The notes beneath the pieces are model-generated. The model had not been told where the DNA came from. It was given only the letters and a program-made list of their open reading frames with translations, and ran no database searches. DNA of 64,000 bases from Acidovorax benzenivorans. GTDB lineage: Bacteria > Pseudomonadota > Gammaproteobacteria > Burkholderiales > Burkholderiaceae_C. Shown here piece by piece: positions 1-7,606 of this stretch; position 1 is the first letter of the stretch; each line of letters starts with the position of its first letter. A program made the translations under genes and the position numbers. The stretch is from assembly GCF_028680575.1 (NCBI RefSeq), contig NZ_JAPCKI010000004.1:62001-126000 (forward strand). Reading direction: 5' to 3'.

Positions 1-61
1 CGGTCCACACAAGCAGCGCCATAAAGAAGACTAGCGCAACGATCGTCAATATCGGATGCAT
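1..61 (-). CDS. N-terminus of a membrane protein (partial, runs off left edge)
   Basis: On the minus strand an ATG at 61-59 opens a frame that stays open to the window edge and encodes MHPILTIVALVFFMALLVWT. This is one strongly hydrophobic stretch, as in an N-terminal transmembrane anchor or uncleaved signal. No good ribosome site is visible; a GGAAG lies rather far upstream. With only 20 residues the family cannot be named, and the frame could be chance. Confidence 0.3.
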   Translation of the reverse strand, partial: MHPILTIVALVFFMALLVWT

Positions 62-171
62 CACTTAGCAGCTCACTTCCATCAATGTCAGCTCTTGGCC
101 GATCGTACGCGTTCGGCGCATGTAAACGAATGACTGCACCCGCTGCATTGCGGCCGTCAGTGCAGTCCCGG

Positions 172-209
172 TGTCTCAGACTTTAATGCACTGTCTAAGA
201 CATCAATGC
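172..209. repeat. Two tandem 18-bp direct repeats at 20-bp spacing, each with a GTCTNAGAC palindrome
   Basis: Positions 172-189 and 192-209 match at 15 of 18 bases. Each copy opens with the odd-length palindrome GTCT-N-AGAC and ends in AATGC. The 20-bp period is two helical turns, which would place two bound dimers on one face of the DNA. It could be an operator array for a neighbouring gene or the repeated terminal sites of a decayed insertion sequence. Nothing else supportable is visible between 62 and 289. Confidence 0.55.
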
Positions 210-289
210 CCAGGAACAGCGGCAGAGACTGGGCCAGACTTACCTCGGCCCTCCCCCCAACTTTGCGCTCACGCCGTGGTGAAAAACCC

Positions 290-343
290 TTGAAAAGATA
301 AATTTTGTACTCTTTTATAAAAAACAAGAGTATAAATATCATC
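290..343 (+). promoter_or_regulatory. AT-rich promoter/operator of hipBA
   Basis: The 55 bases before hipB are far more AT-rich than the surroundings. A TTGAAA at 290-295 could serve as a -35 box, with T/A-rich -10 candidates around 313-321. An inverted repeat TACTCTT-N11-AAGAGTA spans 308-332. HipB-type antitoxins bind inverted repeats over their own promoter, so this is the likely autoregulatory operator. The exact promoter boxes are uncertain. Confidence 0.5.
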
Positions 344-646
344 ATGTCTACCGACCTCATCCCCACCCTCGCAGCCGCCCGCAAGGCCCACCAAATGACC
401 CAGGCCCAACTTGCCGAAAACGCGGGCCTGTCTCGCATGACCGTGCAACGCACCGAAGGCGGCGACCTGGACCCGCGCTACTCCACCCTGGCCGAGATGG
501 CGCGCGTGCTGGGCATGGACATCATTGCCGTGCCCAGCAGCCTGCGCCCCAGCCTGGAGGCGTTCATCCAGTCTGGTGGCAAGTTTCTCGGTCAGCCGGA
601 AGGGGTGGACGCTCCGCCCTCGGTGGTGGACGGTCTGCGCCGCTGA
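344..646 (+). CDS. hipB: HipB-like XRE-family antitoxin / transcriptional repressor
   Basis: Small protein of 100 residues. A helix-turn-helix of the Cro/CI (XRE) type covers roughly residues 5-60, with the typical stretch MTQAQLAENAGLSRMTVQR and a following LAEMARVLGMD helix. The ATG at 344 is chosen because a longer TTG frame from 305 would run through the operator palindrome. It lies 38 bases upstream of a HipA-type kinase gene, the standard antitoxin-toxin order. By family it should neutralise HipA by complex formation and repress the operon through the inverted repeat at 308-332. The C-terminal tail (about 80-100) is Gly/Pro-rich, as in antitoxins whose tail is degraded or docks on the toxin. 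Confidence 0.85.
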   Translation: MSTDLIPTLAAARKAHQMTQAQLAENAGLSRMTVQRTEGGDLDPRYSTLAEMARVLGMDIIAVPSSLRPSLEAFIQSGGKFLGQPEGVDAPPSVVDGLRR

Positions 647-684
647 CCCCAGCGAAACCCAGCCCACCCGCCTGGCCCGCACAC

Positions 685-2034
685 ATGAGCACCTCCATCC
701 GCTACCTGCGCCTGTACTTGCACCGGCCTGTGCTGGCAGACGGTGCCCCCGGCGAGGCAAGTACGCCCGGCGGGCGGGAGGCCATTGGCTACCTCTCGCA
801 GTACGGCGACATCCTGCGCGTGTCGTTTGACGAGAGCTACATCCGCAACCCACAGCGCCCCACCCTGTCGCTGAGCTTTCAGGGGGCCGACGAGGCCGCC
901 ACGCAGCAGATCCTCGCGTCGGCGCGCGATGCGCGGCTGGTGCGCACCGATGGGCGATGGCCGGTGTACTTTCAGAACCTGCTGCCCGAGGGCCACAACC
1001 GCGAGCGCCTGGCGCGCGAGCGTGGCTGCAGCCCCGATGACGAGTTTGAGCTGCTGGCCGCCGCAGGCCACGACCTGATGGGCGCGCTGGAGGTGGAGCC
1101 CGTGCCCGCGCAAGACGGCATCCCGGACGTGGTGCGCCACTGGCACACCACCCAGGGGCTGGATGTGCTGGAACCTGGGTTTGTCGAGTTCCCTGTACAA
1201 GACGCAGCCTCGCTGCCCGGCGTGGTGACCAAGTTCAGCGCGGTGCAGGACGGCCGCCGCTACACCGTGCACCGCCAGGGCGCGGCGGGCAGCGTGATCT
1301 TGAAGCTGCCCACCACCGCCCACCCCGATCTGGTGGCCAACGAGTACACCGGCTACCAGTTGTGCAAGGCGCTGGGGCTGAACGTAGCCGATGCGCGCGT
1401 CATCACCCGCGCCGAGGCCGACCTGCCCGATGCCGTGCCCTTCAACGAGATACTGGCCGTGCAGCGTTTTGACCACCTGCCCGGCGGTGCGCGGGTGCAC
1501 ATGGAGGAGTTCAACCAGGTGCTGGGCTACACCCCGCGCCAAAAGTACGGCAAAACCCATGGCAAGGGCGCACTGCAGGACTGGGCCACCATGCTGCGCG
1601 TGCTCAATCGCCTGAGCCGCCAGCCGGTGTTGGACACGCGCGAGTTTCTGGCGCGCATGGTGGCGTTCATCCTGATGGGCAACACCGACGCCCACCTGAA
1701 AAACTGGGCCCTGGTCTACCCCGACGGTCGCGTTCCGCAACTGGCCCCGGTGTACGACCCGGTGTGTGTGGCCGCGTTTTTTGACGGCGTGCCCGACCAG
1801 CAATATGCGGTGAACCGCGCCATCGACAACACCCTGCGCGCGCTGACCTGGGACGACATGGAGGGCCTGATCAAATCCGCCGGGCTGCTGCGCGTGCCCC
1901 GGCACCTGGTCTTGTTGCGCGATACGGTGGCGCAGGCCCAAAAAGAATGGCCCAGCCTGCTGGAGAGCGCCCCGGATTCCATGCGCAACGTGGTGGCGCA
2001 GCGGCTGGCAGGCGGCGTTGCGCTGGCCCGGTGA
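685..2034 (+). CDS. hipA: HipA-family serine/threonine kinase toxin
   Basis: Length is 449 residues, matching HipA (about 440). The N-terminal subdomain carries the family motif NLLPEG at 98-103. The kinase core shows an ATP-contacting lysine in ILKLP (about 207), NEYTGYQL (219-226), the catalytic loop NTDAHLKN (333-340, Asp335) and a metal-binding Asp in YDPV (358). E. coli HipA phosphorylates glutamyl-tRNA synthetase and causes persistence; the target here is unknown. The usual flexible loop motif (AG-x-Q-x-K type, which holds the autophosphorylated serine) is degenerate, reading KFSAVQDGRR at 183-192, so regulation by autophosphorylation may differ. It is co-transcribed with hipB (38-base gap). 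No further gene of the system is apparent downstream. Confidence 0.88.
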   Translation: MSTSIRYLRLYLHRPVLADGAPGEASTPGGREAIGYLSQYGDILRVSFDESYIRNPQRPTLSLSFQGADEAATQQILASARDARLVRTDGRWPVYFQNLLPEGHNRERLARERGCSPDDEFELLAAAGHDLMGALEVEPVPAQDGIPDVVRHWHTTQGLDVLEPGFVEFPVQDAASLPGVVTKFSAVQDGRRYTVHRQGAAGSVILKLPTTAHPDLVANEYTGYQLCKALGLNVADARVITRAEADLPDAVPFNEILAVQRFDHLPGGARVHMEEFNQVLGYTPRQKYGKTHGKGALQDWATMLRVLNRLSRQPVLDTREFLARMVAFILMGNTDAHLKNWALVYPDGRVPQLAPVYDPVCVAAFFDGVPDQQYAVNRAIDNTLRALTWDDMEGLIKSAGLLRVPRHLVLLRDTVAQAQKEWPSLLESAPDSMRNVVAQRLAGGVALAR

Positions 2035-2128
2035 TGACGGGCCACGCTGCAAAATCGGCCTGCCTGCAGGCAGGGCTTGGCGCAGGCCGCACCTTTTGAC
2101 CCCCAACAGTTTTTGATTCGTTGCCCCC

Positions 2129-3190
2129 ATGCAAACCCACACCCCACCAGCCATTACGCCACCTGCTTCGGGTTCGTTGCCGCCCGATGCGGAGAGAGGC
2201 GCCTTGCAGGTGCCCCACCTCAAACGCTGCTGGTCACGCTGGATGGCCGCGCGCCAGGGCCAGGCGTTGAAGGGCGCCCAAGGGGAGGCCCACCGCACGC
2301 AGACCGTGCTGTCCGCGCTGGGTGTGGGGCTGGAGCAAACCATGCAGTACGTGCTGAATGAGGCCCCGGATTTCGCCACTTTTGAGGACTGGATCGTGCG
2401 CACGGCGGGCGCGCCCGACGCAACCACCGTGGCGCGGATTCAAGCCCTTGTGGACGGCGGGCCGCCCCCTGAAATGGCGCTGCAGTTGCAGGCCCAGATC
2501 CATGCCATGGAGCCCGTGCTGAATACGAACGACCTGGCGCACTGGGACGAGCATGGCTATGTGGTGGTGCGCCAAGCCGTGACGCCAGAACACAGCGCTG
2601 CCGCCGCGCAGGCGGTGTGGGAGGCCGTGCGCGCCAACCCGGCGGATGTGGAGTCCTGGTATGCCCACGCGCCGCGCAACATCATGGTGCAGCTGTTTCA
2701 GCACCCGGCGTTCGAGGCCAACCGGCGCTCCCTGCGCATCCACAAGGCGTTCGCCCAGTTGTGGGGCACGGCAGACCTGTGGCGCAGCACCGACCGCTGT
2801 GGCTTCAATCCACCAGAACGCCCCGGCCACTCCTACGGCGGCCAGGGCATGCACTGGGATGTGAGCCTGCAGCAGCCCATTCCCTTTGCCACCCAGGGCA
2901 TCCTGTACCTGACCGACACGCCGCCCGAACAAGGCGCCCTCACTCTGGTGCCAGGCTTTCACCGCCGGGTGGGCGACTGGCTGGCTGGCCTGCCTGCCGA
3001 TACCAACCCACGCCAGCAAGACCTGCAAGCGCTGGGCGCCAAGCCCATCGGTGCCCGCGCGGGCGACCTCGTAATCTGGCACCAGGCCCTGCCCCATGGC
3101 CCCAGCCCCAACCGGGGCACACAACCCCGGCTGGTGCAGTACATCAACCTGGCCCCCGCCCATGTGCCCTGCCACGAGGGCTGGCTTTGA
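2129..3190 (+). CDS. Phytanoyl-CoA dioxygenase (PhyH) family protein
   Basis: Protein of 353 residues with a C-terminal double-stranded beta-helix of the Fe(II)/2-oxoglutarate oxygenase type. The iron triad is visible as HWD (His242, Asp244) and a distal His323 in LPHGPSPN; Arg334 in QPRLVQY is positioned to bind 2-oxoglutarate. The first 130 residues form an extra helical region (WSRWMAARQG..., TMQYVLNEAPDF) absent from minimal PhyH enzymes. Known members hydroxylate varied small molecules or lipid acyl chains; the substrate is not predictable. It starts 94 bases after hipA and may be transcribed separately. The start at 2129 is the first ATG and no strong ribosome site is seen. Confidence 0.75.
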   Translation: MQTHTPPAITPPASGSLPPDAERGALQVPHLKRCWSRWMAARQGQALKGAQGEAHRTQTVLSALGVGLEQTMQYVLNEAPDFATFEDWIVRTAGAPDATTVARIQALVDGGPPPEMALQLQAQIHAMEPVLNTNDLAHWDEHGYVVVRQAVTPEHSAAAAQAVWEAVRANPADVESWYAHAPRNIMVQLFQHPAFEANRRSLRIHKAFAQLWGTADLWRSTDRCGFNPPERPGHSYGGQGMHWDVSLQQPIPFATQGILYLTDTPPEQGALTLVPGFHRRVGDWLAGLPADTNPRQQDLQALGAKPIGARAGDLVIWHQALPHGPSPNRGTQPRLVQYINLAPAHVPCHEGWL

Positions 3191-3302
3191 TCGTGCCATG
3201 GCATGCGGCGCGTCCACCGACCACCATCGCCCTGCTGGTGGAGGTGAAGCCCCCAGCGGCTGGCGCTGAACGCGTTCGCTTACGCGGTCGGATTCAAACG
3301 CT

Positions 3303-3364
3303 GCAAAATTGATAGCTACCAGCGCTTATTCAATAAGCGCTAGGCACGATTTTTATTCAAAATC
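3303..3364. repeat. Intergenic palindromic repeat, copy 1 (full length)
   Basis: It begins with AAAATTGATAGCTACC and is followed by a perfect hairpin, AGCGCTTATT-C-AATAAGCGCT (3321-3341), then an AT-rich tail. The same layout recurs at 4865, 9151, 18088, 42552 and 51684. Elements like this are scattered between genes in Comamonadaceae genomes. The strong stem after the short PhyH-downstream gap could also work as a transcript end. The rest of 3191-3457 shows no gene. Confidence 0.8.
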
Positions 3365-3457
3365 TTACATCTCTAAAGGGCAACCCGAAGCTGGCGCGCC
3401 TAAAGTCTGGGTACCCTGGGAAGCACACGCCCCGAACCACCGCCCGAAAGGATGCCC

Positions 3458-3745
3458 ATGGCCAAGATCCTGGAAGTGAAATACGAAAACCAGGCCGACG
3501 CCCACATTTGCGAAGTGGCGCATGAGAGCCAGGCTGACCTGTGCTGGCACGAGGTGCACTACGCCACGCAGGCCAGCGGTGACGCCATCTGGTTCTTTGT
3601 GGCCTATGCCAACCAGGCCAGCTTCAAGGTCTACCGCGTCAAGCACGCCAGCCAGGCAGACCTGAAGATCTTCAGGGTCAGCGCCCCGGAGCAGGCTGGC
3701 TGGCGGACCAAAGACCACCTGATGATCGGCAAGCTGGGCAAATAA
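3458..3745 (+). CDS. Small Q-A-D repeat protein, DUF6150-like (possible 7(1) septoil-knot fold)
   Basis: The 95-residue protein is almost entirely a degenerate repeat of about 11-21 residues with the core (N/S/T)QA(D/S): NQAD, SQAD, TQAS, NQAS, SQAD and EQAG, each preceded by an alternating V-x-Y/H-x pattern suggesting short beta strands. The start at 3458 is preferred over an ATG six bases earlier because AAAGG at 3447-3451 gives a normal 6-base spacing. There is no signal peptide or membrane segment, so it should be cytosolic. From memory the pattern and size fit DUF6150, a family recently linked to a deeply knotted 7(1) topology. The function is unknown. It stands alone between the PhyH gene and a convergent hydrolase gene. 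Confidence 0.6.
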   Translation: MAKILEVKYENQADAHICEVAHESQADLCWHEVHYATQASGDAIWFFVAYANQASFKVYRVKHASQADLKIFRVSAPEQAGWRTKDHLMIGKLGK

Positions 3746-3831
3746 GCGCGGCCCATCCAGAGCCTGTTCAGGCCCTCCTGGCGCCGTTACCGCGCGTTGT
3801 CACGCGTTGCCGCGCGTTGTCGGATGGCGCC

Positions 3832-4677
3832 TCATCCCCCCACGCACTTTTGCACCTGCTCACCCAGCCCCGTGGCGCCCAGGCGCACCACATCGCCGGG
3901 CTTGAGGAACCAGGGGGCAGGCTTTTGCCCCAGCCCGACGCCTGCGGGCGTGCCGGTCAGCACCACGTCGCCCGGCTCCAGCGTCATGAACTGGCTGATG
4001 TACGACACCACCGGGGGCACGCCAAAGATGAAATTGCGCGTGCTGCCGTTTTGCACGCGTTGGCCGTTCACCTCCAGCCACAGGTCGATGGCGTGCGGGT
4101 CGGACACCTCGTCGGCCGTCAGTAGCCAGGGGCCGATGGGCGCGAAGGTGTCATAGCTCTTGCCCTTGTCCCACTGGCCGCCGCGCTCTATCTGCCAGGC
4201 GCGTTCGGACACATCGTTGGCCAGCACATAACCGGCGACATGAGCCAGCGCGTCGGCCTCGGACACATGGCGGGCGCGGGTGCCGATGACGATGCCCAGC
4301 TCCACCTCCCAGTCGGTCTTGGTGGCGCCGGGCGGGATCCGCACATCGTCGTTGGGGCCGCTCAGTGCGGTCACGGCCTTCATGAACAACACCGGCTCGG
4401 CGGGCGGCTGCATGCCCGCCTCCTTGGCATGGTCGGCGTAGTTGAGGCCCACGCACACGATCTTGCCCACGCCACCCACCGGGCTGCCCAGGCGGGGCGC
4501 GCCATACACCGCAGGCAGGCGGCGCGCGTCGATGGCGGCCAGCGCCGACAAGGTGCGGGGGTTGAGCTGCGCGGGGCCGATATCGGGCAACAGCATGGAC
4601 AGGTCTCGCAGCGTGCCTTGGGCGTCCATCAGGCCGGGGCGTTCTGCGCCGGGCTGGCCGTAGCGAATGAGTTTCAT
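3832..4677 (-). CDS. Fumarylacetoacetate hydrolase (FAH) family protein
   Basis: The 281-residue enzyme has the FAH fold signatures in order: GLNYADHAKEAG, FMK, DWEVELGIVIG (metal-binding acidic residues), ANDVSERAWQ, KSYDTFAPIGPW and TGTPAGVG. Such enzymes cleave or hydrolyse C-C bonds of beta-diketo acids using a divalent metal; close types include ureidoglycolate lyase and sugar-acid diketo hydrolases, so the exact substrate is open. The ATG at 4677 is chosen because the minus strand carries AAGGA six bases upstream; a longer frame upstream has no support. It converges on the DUF6150-like gene with 86 bases between the stops. Confidence 0.85.
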   Translation of the reverse strand: MKLIRYGQPGAERPGLMDAQGTLRDLSMLLPDIGPAQLNPRTLSALAAIDARRLPAVYGAPRLGSPVGGVGKIVCVGLNYADHAKEAGMQPPAEPVLFMKAVTALSGPNDDVRIPPGATKTDWEVELGIVIGTRARHVSEADALAHVAGYVLANDVSERAWQIERGGQWDKGKSYDTFAPIGPWLLTADEVSDPHAIDLWLEVNGQRVQNGSTRNFIFGVPPVVSYISQFMTLEPGDVVLTGTPAGVGLGQKPAPWFLKPGDVVRLGATGLGEQVQKCVGG

Positions 4678-4864
4678 GGGGTGTCCTTGTCTCTTTGGAT
4701 GGATGCGGCCCTGGGGGGCGTGCCACCCGGCAGCATAGCGGCAGACCATCACGCGCGTGTGCACCATTGGTCGCCCCGGGCTTGCCCGTTCACGAAGCCC
4801 CGCAGCCAGCGCGATGCACGGTGCGCGCGTAACATGGGCGGCTGGCGCGCCGCCATACCATATC

Positions 4865-4898
4865 GCTATAATATTGATAGCTATTGGCGCATATAACA
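4865..4898. repeat. Intergenic repeat, copy 2 (truncated), overlapping a -10-like box
   Basis: ATTGATAGCTATTGGCGCATATAAC corresponds to the left half of the repeat family; the long hairpin half is missing. A perfect TATAAT lies at 4867-4872, about 64 bases before the first chrA gene, but no good -35 is seen. The rest of 4678-4935 shows no gene. Confidence 0.6.
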
Positions 4899-4935
4899 CC
4901 GGCGCAACGGCCACTTTTCATTGATTCTTGCACCC

Positions 4936-5532
4936 ATGGCAACTGCCACAGCTCCCACCCCCAACCCCGAAGCGCCCTCGCGCCCGCAGCCCCGCAACCC
5001 GACCGATCTGTTCTGGTCCTTCACCTGGCTGGCGCTGCAGGGTTTTGGGGGGGTGCTGGCCGTCGTGCAGCGCGAGCTGGTGGAGAAAAAACGCTGGATG
5101 ACGAACGAGGAGTTCGTCGAAGACTGGGCCGTGGCGCAGATCATGCCGGGCCCTAACGTGGTCAACCTCAGCATCATGATCGGCGACCGCTACTTTGGCC
5201 TGCGCGGTGCCTTTGCGGCGCTGGCGGGCATGCTGACCTTTCCGCTGATGCTGGTGCTGGCGCTGGCCGTGGTGTACGCACAGTTCTCGGCCCAACCGGC
5301 CGTGGCCGGCGCGCTGCGTGGCATGGGGGCGGTGGCGGCGGGCCTGATTGCCGGGGTGGGCATCAAGCTGTTTGTCTCCATCCACAACCACCCGCTGGGC
5401 CGTCCCCTGTGCCTGGCCATCACGGTGCTGACCATCGTGGCCATGGCCTGGCTGCGCTGGCCGCTGTTCTGGATCTTGCCGGTCATCGGCGGAGCCGCCT
5501 GTTTGCTGACCTGGAGAAAGCTCGCGCCATGA
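4936..5532 (+). CDS. Chromate transporter, short ChrA subunit 1
   Basis: A 198-residue integral membrane protein of the CHR family, half the length of fused ChrA. After a Pro-rich N-terminus it has the family stretch FTWLALQGFGGVLAVVQRELVEKKRWMT, then the signature AQIMPGPNVVNLSIMIG and hydrophobic helices to the end. Its stop overlaps the start of a second CHR gene (ATGA at 5529-5532). Short CHR pairs work together as an antiparallel two-subunit transporter, exporting chromate or acting on sulfate-like oxyanions. The start at 4936 (MATATAPT) is chosen over an upstream TTG. Confidence 0.85.
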   Translation: MATATAPTPNPEAPSRPQPRNPTDLFWSFTWLALQGFGGVLAVVQRELVEKKRWMTNEEFVEDWAVAQIMPGPNVVNLSIMIGDRYFGLRGAFAALAGMLTFPLMLVLALAVVYAQFSAQPAVAGALRGMGAVAAGLIAGVGIKLFVSIHNHPLGRPLCLAITVLTIVAMAWLRWPLFWILPVIGGAACLLTWRKLAP

Positions 5533-6152
5533 GCACCACAGCACCCCTCACCGCCCCCCTGATGGCCCTGACGGCCCTAAGCGTCGGCGACTGGCTCAAC
5601 CTCTTCCTGTACTACATGTCGCTGTCGCTGCTGGCCGTGGGCGGCGCCATTGCCACTGCGCCCGACATGCACCGGTTCCTGGTCGAGCGCCAGGCGTGGC
5701 TGACCGACCCGCAGTTCAACGCCTCCATCGCCATCGCCCAGGCGGCCCCGGGCCCGAACGTGCTGTTCATCGCCCTGCTGGGCTGGAACGTGGGCATCAA
5801 CGCGGGCGGCCCCGGCGTGACCGGCTGGCTGCTGGGTGCCTTGGGCATGGCGGTGTGCATGCTGGGCGTGATGCTGCCCAGCAGCCTGCTGACCTGGACG
5901 GCCACCCGCTGGGGCCACCGCAACCGCGAGCGGCGCGGCGTGCGTGCGTTCAAGCAAGGCATGGCCCCTGTGGTGATCGGCCTGCTGGTGGCCACGTCCT
6001 GGGTGCTGGCCCGCGCCCATGGCGAATGGGCCACCGACTGGCCCCTGTGGCTGCTGACCGCCGTGGCCACGGTGCTGGTGTGGCGCACCAAGCTGCACCT
6101 GCTGTGGATGCTGGGTGCGGGCGCGCTGCTGGGGGCGCTGGGGCTGGTCTGA
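5529..6152 (+). CDS. Chromate transporter, short ChrA subunit 2
   Basis: A 207-residue membrane protein, the partner half of the preceding CHR gene. It shows LAVGGAIATAPDMHRFLVERQAWLT and the repeated signature AQAAPGPNVLFIALLG, which aligns with the PGPN motif of the first half. Several transmembrane helices follow. Its ATG overlaps the upstream TGA (ATGA), so translation is probably coupled to keep subunits equal. The transcript should end at the strong palindrome at 6169-6202. Confidence 0.85.
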   Translation: MSTTAPLTAPLMALTALSVGDWLNLFLYYMSLSLLAVGGAIATAPDMHRFLVERQAWLTDPQFNASIAIAQAAPGPNVLFIALLGWNVGINAGGPGVTGWLLGALGMAVCMLGVMLPSSLLTWTATRWGHRNRERRGVRAFKQGMAPVVIGLLVATSWVLARAHGEWATDWPLWLLTAVATVLVWRTKLHLLWMLGAGALLGALGLV

Positions 6153-6168
6153 GCTTCGGGACCCGCCC

Positions 6169-6202
6169 AAAAAAAGGCCAGCGCATGCGCTGGCCTTTTT
6201 TT
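6169..6202. terminator. Bidirectional rho-independent terminator
   Basis: A perfect 34-base palindrome: seven A, GGCCAGCGCATGCGCTGGCC, seven T. It lies between the stop of the second chrA gene and the stop of the convergent binding-protein gene, so it can end both transcripts. Confidence 0.92.
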
Positions 6203-6223
6203 GATTTGCTTGAAACCACTGGG

Positions 6224-6247
6224 ACGTGGTCACGTGGTCACGTGGTC
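6224..6247. repeat. Three exact tandem copies of an 8-bp unit (ACGTGGTC)
   Basis: Positions 6224-6247 consist of three identical octamers, directly next to the stop codon of the convergent binding-protein gene. It is a short tandem repeat whose copy number could vary by slippage; it lies outside coding sequence. Confidence 0.85.
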
Positions 6248-6253
6248 AGCGCA

Positions 6254-7420
6254 TCAGCTGATCCGGCGGCCGTTTTCGGCGTAGATCGCCAGGTAGATGG
6301 CGTCCGAACCGATGTACGGGGCCTTGTTGCCAAAGCCCACGTTGAAGTCGCCAAACGACAGGGACCGGATGGCCATCAGCCCGGCGCGCAGGCGTTCGCG
6401 CGTGGGCTCCTTGCCTGCGTTCTTCAGGCCTTCGATCATGATCTGGGCGTTGAGCCAGCCTTCCAGCGCGCTGTTGCTGTTCAGGAACGCCGGGTCGCCA
6501 CCGGTGGCCTTCATCGTGCTCTGGAACTTGCGCACCGCCACCGACTTTTGCGAGTTGGCGTCCGGGAACACCTGCACCAGCGCCAGGCCGCGCGTGGACG
6601 CGGCCAGCTTGGGCAGCTCCGACGAGATCACCGTGACAGACAAGCCTGCGAGCGGCACGCCCTGCGCCTTGGCACGGAAGGCCTGCACAAACGCGGTGTT
6701 GGCCGTGCCTGTGGTGGCCAGCAGCACGGCGCCCGGGCGCTCTGCCACCACCTTGTCCGCCAGCTCGGCGCCATTTTTGCCGTCCACGGCCAGCGCAAAC
6801 TCGCCGCCGCGCTCGACCTTAATCTCGTCCAGCGCTGTGGACATGTCTTTGAGCACCTCTTTGCCAAAGGGGTTGTCCAGGTACACCACGGCAATGCGCT
6901 TGAGACCCATCTCCACGATCTGCTTGACCAGGCGCTGGGTTTCTTCGCGGTAACTTGGGCGCAGGAAGAACACATGCTTGTTGGCCGCTGCACGCAGCGA
7001 TGTGGCACCGGTCACCGGGCCCACGGTGGGGATGCCCTTGGACTCGATGAGCGGCAGGATGGACGCCGTGTTGGCCGTGCCCAGCGGCGAGATCAGCGCA
7101 AACACCGACTGCGCCTCCACCATCTCGGTCACGTTCTTGAGGGTGCGCGCAGCCACATAGCCGTCGTCCTTGACCTCCATGCGGATCTCGCGGCCCAACA
7201 CGCCGCCAGCAGCATTCACCTCGGCAAACGCGGCCTTCATGCCCGCCACCTGCTCAATACCGGCCTGGCCGAGCGGGCCTGTCAGTGCGATGGAGCAACC
7301 CAGGGTGATGGAACGCGCGGTCAACGCGTCCTCGGCCGCCATCGCGGTGTGGGCCCATGCGGGCAGGCCGGTGGCGGCAGCGGCCTGGGTGGCACGCAAA
7401 AGAAAGTGGCGACGGCTCAT
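6254..7420 (-). CDS. ABC transporter substrate-binding protein, LivJ/branched-chain amino acid type (orphan)
   Basis: A 388-residue periplasmic binding protein of type I fold. The N-terminus MSRRHFLLRATQAAAATG has a twin-arginine motif (SRRHFLL), hydrophobic core and AMA cleavage region, pointing to Tat export. The mature part starts with ITLGCSIALTGPLGQAG, typical of LivJ/LivK proteins, and has the VVYLDNPFGKEV hinge segment. No permease or ATPase gene adjoins it, so it must serve a transporter encoded elsewhere or act in sensing. The ligand is unknown. The ATG at 7420 is chosen because it places the Tat motif at the start. Region 7421-7606 upstream shows no clear promoter. Confidence 0.82.
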   Translation of the reverse strand: MSRRHFLLRATQAAAATGLPAWAHTAMAAEDALTARSITLGCSIALTGPLGQAGIEQVAGMKAAFAEVNAAGGVLGREIRMEVKDDGYVAARTLKNVTEMVEAQSVFALISPLGTANTASILPLIESKGIPTVGPVTGATSLRAAANKHVFFLRPSYREETQRLVKQIVEMGLKRIAVVYLDNPFGKEVLKDMSTALDEIKVERGGEFALAVDGKNGAELADKVVAERPGAVLLATTGTANTAFVQAFRAKAQGVPLAGLSVTVISSELPKLAASTRGLALVQVFPDANSQKSVAVRKFQSTMKATGGDPAFLNSNSALEGWLNAQIMIEGLKNAGKEPTRERLRAGLMAIRSLSFGDFNVGFGNKAPYIGSDAIYLAIYAENGRRIS

Positions 7421-7606
7421 GGTGTGCAGGGCGGATAAAACAAAGGTGGGGCAGGCTACCGGCCAGAGCACCCCCCGCCTGTCCGCTGGGCGACAAAGGG
7501 TTGCAGGAGCACGTCAAACCAGGGTTTCCACCTATATCTGACAGCCTGTAAACGCCTTCTGCGCAGCCGCGCAGCCCAACGCGGGGCGCCTACGCCCTGC
7601 GCACGC

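Noticed and set aside
592-2427. Long open frame of about 611 codons on the minus strand across hipA
   Set aside because: It is the mirror frame of GC-rich hipA, has no recognisable domain or ribosome site, and the plus-strand protein has clear kinase motifs.
4867-4872. Firm promoter call for the chrA pair
   Set aside because: A perfect TATAAT exists but no -35 at proper spacing, and it lies inside a repeat copy.
6224-6247. CRISPR-like repeat
   Set aside because: Three contiguous octamers without spacers; simple tandem repeat. No repeat-spacer array is visible in the window.
5696-7438. Open frame of about 580 codons on the plus strand across chrA2 and the binding-protein gene
   Set aside because: It crosses the strong terminator at 6169-6202 and shadows two genes with real motifs; composition is typical of frame-shadow protein (His, Arg and Gln rich).
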